Positions 7,056 to 13,602 of a stretch of DNA of 19,978 bases are shown here, in pieces. The stretch spans positions 1 to 19,978 of the forward strand of contig JADGQU010000011.1 of assembly GCA_017881545.1 (NCBI GenBank). Reading direction: 5' to 3'. Numbering within the stretch: the stretch's first letter is position 1; each line of letters starts with the position of its first letter. The notes beneath the pieces were generated by a model. That model was not told the DNA's origin, did not search any database, and was given only the letters and a program-made list of their open reading frames with translations. Made by a program: the position numbers and the translations under genes. The DNA is from Gemmatimonadaceae bacterium (lineage in GTDB: Bacteria > Gemmatimonadota > Gemmatimonadetes > Gemmatimonadales > Gemmatimonadaceae).

Positions 7056-7817
7056 TCAGGACAGAAGTAAAGCTACCAACGCGCCCACGCCGGAGCAGAC
7101 AGCATTGACCGCGTCATTGTCGAATCCCACGAGGCCGCCGGCATGCCTGGTCGGGGTACCGCAAGTGTGCACGAGCCGCTCCGTAGGTTCTCCGCATCGC
7201 TCACACCAGCGTCGCGCCTGAACCGTAGCACCTAGCAGGGAGTCTGCCAGCGCGCCTGCTACTCCACCTATCGCCACGGCGATGAATGGTACAGGCCAGT
7301 GAACAACAGCTACGGCGGTGCCAATGAACACCGCGCCGCCGATCCCAGCCACCGTTCCGACCAGCGAGATGCCTCCCGAGGTCCCCGCGGCAACTCTTCT
7401 GCCCGAGACTATCGATATTGGATCCCCACCCGCGAGGGTTCCCACTTCGGTTGCCCACGTGTCAGCGGCCGATGCTGCGAGCGCGCCAGCTCCAATCGCA
7501 TACCACATCGGTGACGGGACTAGCAGCGATCCGAGCGCCGCCGCCGCGTACACGCCGCCGTTGGCGAGGACCTGTGTAGCATCTCGTTCGCCACCCTTCT
7601 CGACGGTAGAGCCCACTCGCTCGGCTTTTTCCCGCTGTCCCAACCGGGAGAGCGCGGTGGCCGAGACGAACATCGAGAGGAGCAGTGCGCCCCAGCTCCA
7701 ACCAGCGGCGAGCGAGATCGTACCAACTACCGAGGCCGCGATCGCGCCGGTTCTCGCCAGCGTGCGCGCGCGCCGCGCCGCGAACGCGGCGAGCACCGAG
7801 AGCACCGCGCCCATCAC
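7056..7817 (-). CDS. DUF92 family polytopic membrane protein
   Basis: A 253-residue integral membrane protein with about six hydrophobic segments. Family signatures seen are RDATQVLANGGVYA (78-91), AADTWATEVGTL (117-128), the Gly-rich GTSGGISLVGTVAGIGGA (145-162), GALADSLLGA (188-197) and NDAVN (234-238). A Cys cluster, WCERCGEPTERLVHTCG (204-220), could bind a metal. The plant member VTE6 is a phytyl-phosphate kinase; most bacterial members have no assigned reaction. In an operon with a GGR-related flavoenzyme, a polyprenyl- or alkyl-phosphate kinase activity would make sense, but that is inference. The start is GTG at 7817 or ATG at 7814. It is the first gene of the - strand series, and its promoter should lie in 7818-7945. 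Confidence 0.85.
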   Translation of the reverse strand: MMGAVLSVLAAFAARRARTLARTGAIAASVVGTISLAAGWSWGALLLSMFVSATALSRLGQREKAERVGSTVEKGGERDATQVLANGGVYAAAALGSLLVPSPMWYAIGAGALAASAADTWATEVGTLAGGDPISIVSGRRVAAGTSGGISLVGTVAGIGGAVFIGTAVAVVHWPVPFIAVAIGGVAGALADSLLGATVQARRWCERCGEPTERLVHTCGTPTRHAGGLVGFDNDAVNAVCSGVGALVALLLS

Positions 7818-7892
7818 CGCGCGAGCGAGTAGTTCAGGCAGCTGTGATGACCCCTACTTGATTTCCATCGAGAGGCGACTTCACGGTCTCCT

Positions 7893-7911
7893 GCTTGAAG
7901 GCGATTCAAGC
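7893..7911. promoter_or_regulatory. Inverted repeat (7+5+7) in divergent intergenic region, candidate operator
   Basis: GCTTGAA, a 5-base spacer GGCGA, and TTCAAGC form an uninterrupted inverted repeat in the middle of the 128-base region between the divergent DUF92 and V4R-like genes. The 19-base size and the placement suit a dimeric repressor site that could control both directions. I see no convincing -35/-10 pair on either strand, and no T-tract follows on either side, so it is unlikely to be a terminator. The rest of 7818-7945 shows no further feature. Confidence 0.45.
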
Positions 7912-7945
7912 GACGGTTAGCTTGCGCTCTCCGCCAATCAACTAA

Positions 7946-8578
7946 ATGCCCGGCACCGTAAATCCCATAGTACCGCTAAGCCTGCTCGAAGCAGTGCGCA
8001 CGCTCGACATCCCGGAAGGCGATGATGTCGAAGTCGAATATGTGCAGGAGCATCGCAACAAGCGACTGGGATTGAGCGATACGGTGATCGCGCAGATCCG
8101 GCGCTACAAGGAAGCGTTGAAGCGCAATCAGCAGATCGCGGTCGACGAAGCGAGCGGCATCGCGCGCCTCATCGGGCGCAGGCCCGACGCCGAGGGGATT
8201 TTCGTCCGTGCCGGCATTATCGTCGCCAATCGCATGTACCTGATGATCTCGGCCACCAGGCGGCAGATCATTCATCTGCTGCCCGGACCCCTCGCGCGCC
8301 CCCTCGCGTTCCGCCAGGTGAAGAGGGCGGGAAACAAGTATCTCGGGGCTTCGGTGCGGAGAGTCGGCTCGTCGATCGTGGTCGGCATCAAGGAATCGGT
8401 CACGTTCGGCACGGCGCCCAAAGGGATCGGCTGTCTCTACTATGAGTCGGCCCTCAGGGAAATGCTCCGACTGCTCGTGAACGGCGGTGGAATGATCGAT
8501 CATGTGCATTGCCGCGAGCGGGGCGAGGACATCTGCGAGTGGCGTGCGGAATGGCGCGCCGTGAAGAGCACTCCCTAG
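7946..8578 (+). CDS. V4R-like domain protein (putative small-molecule sensor)
   Basis: A 210-residue soluble protein that I do not recognise with certainty. The C-terminal section, about 160-203 (IGCLYYESALREMLRLLVNG, then MIDHVHCRERGEDICEWR), matches the pattern of 4-vinyl-reductase (V4R) domains, which end in a conserved Cys, a GD or GE turn and a second Cys (here C189 and C197, with C163 before). V4R domains bind small ligands or metals and occur in BchJ and in sensor regions of regulators such as the DmpR/XylR N-terminus. There is no visible DNA-binding or output domain. The N-terminal 60 residues are highly charged and may be helical. The ATG at 7946 has no strong ribosome site. The peptidase gene starts 9 bases after its stop, so the two are probably co-transcribed. 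Confidence 0.6.
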   Translation: MPGTVNPIVPLSLLEAVRTLDIPEGDDVEVEYVQEHRNKRLGLSDTVIAQIRRYKEALKRNQQIAVDEASGIARLIGRRPDAEGIFVRAGIIVANRMYLMISATRRQIIHLLPGPLARPLAFRQVKRAGNKYLGASVRRVGSSIVVGIKESVTFGTAPKGIGCLYYESALREMLRLLVNGGGMIDHVHCRERGEDICEWRAEWRAVKSTP

Positions 8579-8587
8579 ACGATCGCG

Positions 8588-9772
8588 GTGCTCCAGCCTG
8601 AATCTCTGCCGGCACTCCAATCCGCGCTCGACCGAGCCGGGCTCGACGGCTGGCTCCTCTACGATTTCCATGGCCTGAATCCAGTGGCCGTGGGCATGCT
8701 CGAGCTGCCCGGAATGACCACGCGCAGATTCTTCGTGTACATCCCGCGTCAGGGAGCGCCGGTCGCGATCACGCACGCGATCGAGCAGGGGCCGTGGGCG
8801 GCGTGGCCCGCAAAATGGCGAAAGGAGAAGTACACCAGCTGGCGCCAGCTTGAATCGCTCCTCGGCGATCTGGTCGTGGGGAAGCGGATAGCGATGGAGT
8901 ACTCGCCGGGTGACGCGGTTCCATATCTCGACCGCGTTCCGGCCGGAGTTTTGGAGATGGTGCGTGACGCTGGCGCAACGGTCGTTACATCCGCCGATCT
9001 CGTCTCCAGCTTCTACGCGGTGTGGAGCAGCGAGCAGCGCGCATCGCACGAGCGGGCGGCGCGCGTCGTGGCGACGATCGGCGAGCAAGCGATTCGTCTC
9101 GCCGGGAGCCGCGCCAACAGCGCCTCGCCCCTCAGCGAATACGCGCTTCAGAGCTGGATCAAGGAGAAATTCGCGGCTGGGGGATTGGAGACCGATCACG
9201 GACCCATAGTCGCCATCGGTCCGAACGCCGCGAATCCTCACTACGAGCCGACTGCGGACAAATCCGCCACGATCAATCGCGGCGACATCCTACTGGTGGA
9301 CCTGTGGGCGCGTGAAAAGGGCGGAGTCTACGCCGATCAGACCTGGATGGGATCACTCGGCGCGCCGAGCGATCGCGACAAGGCCATTTGGCTCGCGGTG
9401 CGGGACGCGCGCGATGCAGCCATCTCGCTTCTCCAACAGAGGATTGGGGCGCACCAATCTGTGCGTGGCGGTGAGGTTGATGACGCCGCCCGCGAGGTGA
9501 TCACCAAGCGCGGCTACGGCGAGTTCTTCATCCACCGCACTGGTCACTCGATCGATCCGCGCGACCTGCACGGCTCCGGCCCGCACATCGACAATCTGGA
9601 AACGCGCGAGGAGCGCGCACTCATTCCGGGGGTCGGCTTCTCCATCGAGCCGGGCATCTATCTCGCCGGAGACGTCGGAATGCGTAGCGAGGTCAACGGC
9701 TTCATCGGGGCGGACGGGGATGGCCTTCTCATCACGCCATCGGGCTATCAGAAAGATTTGCTGATCGTCTAG
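8588..9772 (+). CDS. M24-family metallopeptidase (Xaa-Pro aminopeptidase-like)
   Basis: A 394-residue cytoplasmic protein with the pita-bread fold of Xaa-Pro dipeptidase/aminopeptidase P. The creatinase-like N-terminal domain covers about 1-155 and the catalytic domain about 156-394. All five dinuclear metal ligands are present: D238 in LLVDLW, D250 in YADQTW, H320 in HRTGHSID, E354 in FSIEPGIY and E368 in MRSEVNG. A further His (H333 in GSGPHIDN) is in the usual substrate region. There is no signal peptide. The start is GTG at 8588, close behind the V4R-like gene; no ATG fits the family N-terminus. The TAG stop at 9770-9772 overlaps the stop of the opposing lipoprotein gene within CTAG. It probably cleaves Xaa-Pro bonds in peptides, but creatinase-like hydrolases share the fold. 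Confidence 0.92.
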   Translation: MLQPESLPALQSALDRAGLDGWLLYDFHGLNPVAVGMLELPGMTTRRFFVYIPRQGAPVAITHAIEQGPWAAWPAKWRKEKYTSWRQLESLLGDLVVGKRIAMEYSPGDAVPYLDRVPAGVLEMVRDAGATVVTSADLVSSFYAVWSSEQRASHERAARVVATIGEQAIRLAGSRANSASPLSEYALQSWIKEKFAAGGLETDHGPIVAIGPNAANPHYEPTADKSATINRGDILLVDLWAREKGGVYADQTWMGSLGAPSDRDKAIWLAVRDARDAAISLLQQRIGAHQSVRGGEVDDAAREVITKRGYGEFFIHRTGHSIDPRDLHGSGPHIDNLETREERALIPGVGFSIEPGIYLAGDVGMRSEVNGFIGADGDGLLITPSGYQKDLLIV

Positions 9773-10797
9773 CGGCCGATGGAGTCCCACACGGCGGGGT
9801 CCTCGAGTCCGAGCCGCCACAGCGCAAACGTCGTCACGCCCAGCTCTCTCGCTTCGCGAACCAGCGTCTCGAGGAGCACTTGGTCGCTCACCCAGATCTC
9901 CCAGCCTTCGGGCGAGACCGCGTGGAGCGTCGCGGATGCATGGTCGCGAAGGAGTGGCGTGTTGGTCATCGTCGTGAGGCGTCGCGCGTCGTCATAGCTG
10001 ATGACCTCGGTCGACGCGCTCCTGCGCCACCGATAGCCGTAGAGAGGAAACGCCGCGACGATCCTCGCCGCTCCGACTTCTGCTACGCGCGTCCCGAGAT
10101 TGCGGTTCACCCAATCCGGAGCCGCGATTGGTCCGGGCGGAGAAGTAGCCCAGTGCTGATCGTACAGCACGGGCATGATCAGATCCGCGGACTGGAGGAG
10201 AAGCGCGGCGGGATACGCGGCCGTGTCGCCTGCTGGAACCGCGATGACGATCGTGGAGACGCCGTGCGCCCGCACCGAATCAGCGACCGCTTTCGTGACG
10301 GTCAACAGCTGGTTCAGGTCGCGTGACGTCATTCCCTCGAAGTCGATCACGACTCCCTGATATCCGCCCGAGTCGATGAGAGCTGCGATCGCTCCCGCGG
10401 TCACCGCCGACACTTGCGCGTTGTCGCCGAGCCCACGGACTATCTCCGGGTGAAACCGGCTGCCGAAGTAGGTGGTGATGAGCGCCATCGCGCGCGGAGC
10501 CACGAACGGTTGCTTCCCGATGCTGTCCGGATAGACCTGCACGGGTCGAAAGCTGGTAGTGTCGAGTGCGATCAAGCCGGTGATGACTCGAGCGAGGCTT
10601 GTGCCGTGCGCCTCGACAGACGCATCACTATTGCGGTCCCATGGTCCGGTGAATCCCCAATACGCCGGCGGCACGCGTGGCTGCGAGGGAAGATGCGCGC
10701 ACGCGGTCAGGAGTGTGGACGCGATGAAGAGCGCGAGGAAAATCCAGCTCCTTGTGTCAGAGCGGTCGACGCGGCAAACTCCGGCCTCATGAGACAT
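9769..10797 (-). CDS. GH18-like (YaaH/chitinase-fold) lipoprotein
   Basis: A 342-residue predicted lipoprotein. A hydrophobic segment WIFLALFIASTLLTAC leads to lipobox LTAC with C33 as acylation site. The rest reads as a TIM barrel of the GH18 type: YQGVVIDFEG (146-155), IMPVLYDQHW (207-216), GPIAAPDWV (222-230) and AAFPLYGYRW (248-257). The GH18 motif DxxDxDxE is reduced to QxxVxDxE, keeping D152 and the acid E154, so sugar cleavage is possible but may be altered. Peptidoglycan or chitin-like substrates are typical for relatives. The ATG at 10797 lies inside the start of the divergent amidohydrolase gene. An AAGGAG-like stretch further in, near 10758, precedes no standard start codon. It ends tail to tail on the peptidase gene. 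Confidence 0.75.
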   Translation of the reverse strand: MSHEAGVCRVDRSDTRSWIFLALFIASTLLTACAHLPSQPRVPPAYWGFTGPWDRNSDASVEAHGTSLARVITGLIALDTTSFRPVQVYPDSIGKQPFVAPRAMALITTYFGSRFHPEIVRGLGDNAQVSAVTAGAIAALIDSGGYQGVVIDFEGMTSRDLNQLLTVTKAVADSVRAHGVSTIVIAVPAGDTAAYPAALLLQSADLIMPVLYDQHWATSPPGPIAAPDWVNRNLGTRVAEVGAARIVAAFPLYGYRWRRSASTEVISYDDARRLTTMTNTPLLRDHASATLHAVSPEGWEIWVSDQVLLETLVREARELGVTTFALWRLGLEDPAVWDSIGR

Positions 10798-12471
10798 CTC
10801 TCAACCTACTTTGCAGTTGTCGCGCTCGCACCAGCCATGCTGGGAGCGCAGGGGCCCGCTGATTTGGTTCTAACCAACGGAAGGATCTATACAGTCGACA
10901 ACGCGCGGCCGCACGCCTCCGCACTTGCGGTTCGCGACGGACGCGTCCTCTTCGTCGGATCGGATGCCGAGGCGAAAGTTCTCGCCGGTCCATCTACGCT
11001 CGTCATCGACCTGCACGGCGCTACGGTCGTCCCGGGAATCGTGGACGCCCACGCCCACCTGCTCGGGCTCGGGAATAAGCTGCAGCGCGTAGATCTGGTC
11101 GGATCGAAGTCGTACGACGAAGTAGTCAGCCGCGTGAAAACCTGGGCGAAGGATGTGAAGCCTGGTGTGTGGATCCAGGGCAGAGGGTGGGATCAGAATC
11201 TTTGGCCCACTCGGCAGTTTCCGACGCACGAAGCGCTCTCCCGCGCGTTCCCGAACAATCCGGTCCTTCTCACCCGCATCGATGGTCACGCCGTGCTCGC
11301 CAACGCGAAGGCGATGGAGCTGGCTCACGTTACCACGGCGACGGCCGATCCCGCGGGCGGACGTATCGTGAAGCTTACGTCGGGCGCGCCGTCCGGGGTC
11401 TTTGTCGACAGAGCGAACGGCCTGATCGAACGCGCTATCCCCGCCGCGACACGCGCCGACAACCGAAAAGCGATTCTGGCCGCGATCGCCGACGCAAATA
11501 GCCAGGGCCTCACGGGCATTCACGATGCCGGAGAAGGTGCCGAGACCATCGGAATCTTCGAGGAGTTGGCGAAGGCGGGGAACTACAACCTGCGCAACTA
11601 CGTGATGCTGAGCGATCCAGGCGAGCCGGGGTCGCCGGCGGCGCTTGGCAATCCCTACATCCAGCGTGGGCCGCAAAGCGCGCTCTACGACGGACATCTC
11701 TGGATTCGGGCAATCAAGCTCTACGCCGACGGCGCCCTCGGCTCGCGCGGCGCCGCCCTGCTCGCGCCATACAGCGACGAGCCTTCCAACTCGGGACTGC
11801 TCCTCTCAAAGCCCGAGCACATCGAGGCATGGGCCGAGACCGCGCTGCGCAGCGGTTTCCAGGTGAACGTTCACGCCATCGGAGACCGCGGCAATCGCAT
11901 CGTACTCGATGCTTTCGAGTCTGCGCTCAAGAAAGTTCCGAAAGCCGATCACCGCTTTCGGATCGAGCACGCACAGGTGCTGAGCCCCGAGGACATCCCG
12001 CGCTTCGCCACGCTCGGCGTAATCCCCTCAATGCAGGCGACGCATCAGACGAGCGACATGCGTTGGGCCCCGGATCGCGTTGGACCGCAGAGAATTCGTG
12101 GCGCATATGCGTGGAGGTCGCTGCTCAACACCGGCGTGGTGATTCCGAACGGGACCGACTTTCCCGTCGAGGAAGTGAATCCGCTGCTCACCTTTCACGC
12201 TGCCGTAACCCGGCAGGATCCCTCCAATCTGCCGGCGGGGGGCTGGTACCCCGAGCAGAAGATGACGCGCGAAGAAGCTCTTCAGTCCATGACGATCTGG
12301 CCCGCCTACGCCGGATTTCAGGAGTCGATCCTGGGCTCGCTCACGCCCGGCAAGTACGCCGATTTCGTCATCCTGGACCGCGACATCATGCAGGTGCCAG
12401 ACTCCGAAATACTGGGCACGCGAGTAATTTCCACCTGGATCGGAGGAAAGCGCGTGTACGAGGCGAAGTAG
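10789..12471 (+). CDS. Exported YtcJ-like metal-dependent amidohydrolase (amidohydrolase_3)
   Basis: A 560-residue zinc hydrolase of the amidohydrolase superfamily with a Sec signal peptide (MRHLSTYFAVVALAPAMLGA, cleavage near 20), so it acts in the periplasm or outside. Metal-site elements are DAHAH (H88, H90), IKLYADGALGSRG with K310 as the likely carbamylated or bridging residue, VHAIGDRGNR (H362), IEHAQ (H394) and NGTDFPVEEVNP (D457). The C-terminus returns to the small beta-sandwich with LTPGKYADFVILD. YtcJ-like enzymes hydrolyse amides, formamides or carbamates, and the substrate cannot be read from sequence. The frame stays open upstream, but the ATG at 10789 gives a proper signal peptide and so was chosen. 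This start overlaps the start region of the divergent lipoprotein by 9 bases. Confidence 0.92.
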   Translation: MRHLSTYFAVVALAPAMLGAQGPADLVLTNGRIYTVDNARPHASALAVRDGRVLFVGSDAEAKVLAGPSTLVIDLHGATVVPGIVDAHAHLLGLGNKLQRVDLVGSKSYDEVVSRVKTWAKDVKPGVWIQGRGWDQNLWPTRQFPTHEALSRAFPNNPVLLTRIDGHAVLANAKAMELAHVTTATADPAGGRIVKLTSGAPSGVFVDRANGLIERAIPAATRADNRKAILAAIADANSQGLTGIHDAGEGAETIGIFEELAKAGNYNLRNYVMLSDPGEPGSPAALGNPYIQRGPQSALYDGHLWIRAIKLYADGALGSRGAALLAPYSDEPSNSGLLLSKPEHIEAWAETALRSGFQVNVHAIGDRGNRIVLDAFESALKKVPKADHRFRIEHAQVLSPEDIPRFATLGVIPSMQATHQTSDMRWAPDRVGPQRIRGAYAWRSLLNTGVVIPNGTDFPVEEVNPLLTFHAAVTRQDPSNLPAGGWYPEQKMTREEALQSMTIWPAYAGFQESILGSLTPGKYADFVILDRDIMQVPDSEILGTRVISTWIGGKRVYEAK

Positions 12472-12565
12472 GCCACGGAGTCATGAGCAATGGAACCTAC
12501 GACGCTTTGCGGCGGCACATCGCTTGCCCTCATCAACGAACTTCCACTCTTCGGCTCGCCATCAA

Positions 12566-13531
12566 ATGCTCCGCCGGGTCTTCGGCTTTTCAATAATTTC
12601 TCTCGCCGCGGTGGCGTGCTCGCACGACGAGACCGCCTCCGCGCACACCAGGAAGGGCCCGCGCTCTCCTGAGGACGGCGTTGCACCGCGGCCGGCGGTC
12701 ATCGCGCCCGCCGCCGCGCCTTACAAGATCGTTCCCGTCGTGGGCGGCGGCACGATCGCGGGGACCGTTGACTTCGAGGGAACGCCGCCCGCTACCGAGG
12801 TAGTGCGCCCGTCGGTCGATCAGAAGGTATGCGGCAACTCGATCGCGCAGAAAAAGTTTACTCTTTCGGGGACGCGCGTCGGCGGAGCCATCGTGTGGCT
12901 GACGGACATCCGGAGCGGGAAGGGATTCTCGCTCGAGCGCCGCTTCGAACTTACTAATGACACATGCACACTTGATCCGTTCGTGCAGGTGATCCCGACG
13001 AACAGCACGGTGAATACCGGCAACGACGATCGAGCAGTGCAAACCATCCGATTCATCAACGTAGGCACCGGACTCATCATTGCCGTGGCGCCGTTCAACG
13101 ACGATGGAGAGGTCGTCCCAGTCGATCGTTTCACGGAAGCCGCCGAGGTCGAGGTGGTGTCGGAGCAGCATCCCTGGACGCACGCCTGGATGGCTGTGCT
13201 CGATCACCCGTACTACGCGCAGACAGCGGCGAACGGGACGTTCAGCATCGACGGGGTTCCACCCGGCAAGTATCGCATTCGCGCGTGGCATCCGGGTCTC
13301 GGATACGCGGATGACAGCGTGACGGTCGGGGCTGGGCTCCAGGCGAGTGTCGCCTTCAAGATTCAGCGGGCCTCGCCGGATGTGCCGACGTCAGCCTTGC
13401 CCGGGGTTGAAACCGTTCGTCCGGCCGCCTCGAGCACGCCGGCGATGCCGATACTGCCGACTGCACCCAGCTCACCAACTTCGTCGAGCACTCCGATCAC
13501 GGGACCGCCACCGCCCGGACAAAGGGAATAG
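12566..13531 (+). CDS. Lipoprotein with cupredoxin-like/carboxypeptidase-regulatory-like domain
   Basis: A 321-residue predicted lipoprotein: MLRRVFGFSIISLAAVAC ends in a lipobox with C18. The ATG at 12566 was chosen over an in-frame ATG 14 codons upstream because it gives a short proper signal. Residues 60-267 follow a family with GTIAGTVDFEGTPP (63-75), a VCG at 88-90, HPWTHAWMAVLDHP (202-215), then a carboxypeptidase-regulatory-like beta-sandwich with GTFSIDGVPPGKYRIRAWH (224-242). In relatives known to me the segment before HPWM is CxxHPWM with upstream His, suggesting a type 1-like copper site. Here the Cys position is Ser199 and no His precedes, so copper binding is doubtful. C89 and C134 may form a disulphide. 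The tail from about 270 is Pro/Ser/Thr-rich. It follows the amidohydrolase by 94 bases in which I see no feature, and a hairpin terminator follows it. Confidence 0.72.
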   Translation: MLRRVFGFSIISLAAVACSHDETASAHTRKGPRSPEDGVAPRPAVIAPAAAPYKIVPVVGGGTIAGTVDFEGTPPATEVVRPSVDQKVCGNSIAQKKFTLSGTRVGGAIVWLTDIRSGKGFSLERRFELTNDTCTLDPFVQVIPTNSTVNTGNDDRAVQTIRFINVGTGLIIAVAPFNDDGEVVPVDRFTEAAEVEVVSEQHPWTHAWMAVLDHPYYAQTAANGTFSIDGVPPGKYRIRAWHPGLGYADDSVTVGAGLQASVAFKIQRASPDVPTSALPGVETVRPAASSTPAMPILPTAPSSPTSSSTPITGPPPPGQRE

Positions 13532-13553
13532 CTCGCGCTGGAATCCTTCGTTA

Positions 13554-13586
13554 TGAGAGGGATTTCTCTCAGTTTGTTTCTTGTCT
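13554..13586 (+). terminator. Intrinsic terminator after lipoprotein gene
   Basis: TGAGAG (13554-13559) pairs exactly with CTCTCA (13566-13571) across a 6-base loop, and is followed by a T-rich run, GTTTGTTTCTTGTCTT. It sits 22 bases after the lipoprotein stop and before the convergent ABC transporter end. The stem is short and AT-containing, so strength may be moderate. Confidence 0.65.
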
Positions 13587-13602
13587 TCGGTTTTCCGTGG
13601 AG

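Noticed and set aside
4316..8578. Part of a photosynthesis gene cluster (BchE-like radical SAM, BchP-like reductase, BchJ-like V4R), as some Gemmatimonadota are phototrophic
   Set aside because: The GGR substrate motif is missing, the radical SAM enzyme lacks BchE-like features and no other bch, crt or puf gene is present.
7976..9241. Open frame of about 420 codons on the - strand opposite the V4R-like and peptidase genes
   Set aside because: It spans two well-supported + strand genes and has the Arg/His/Asp-rich composition of an antisense frame.
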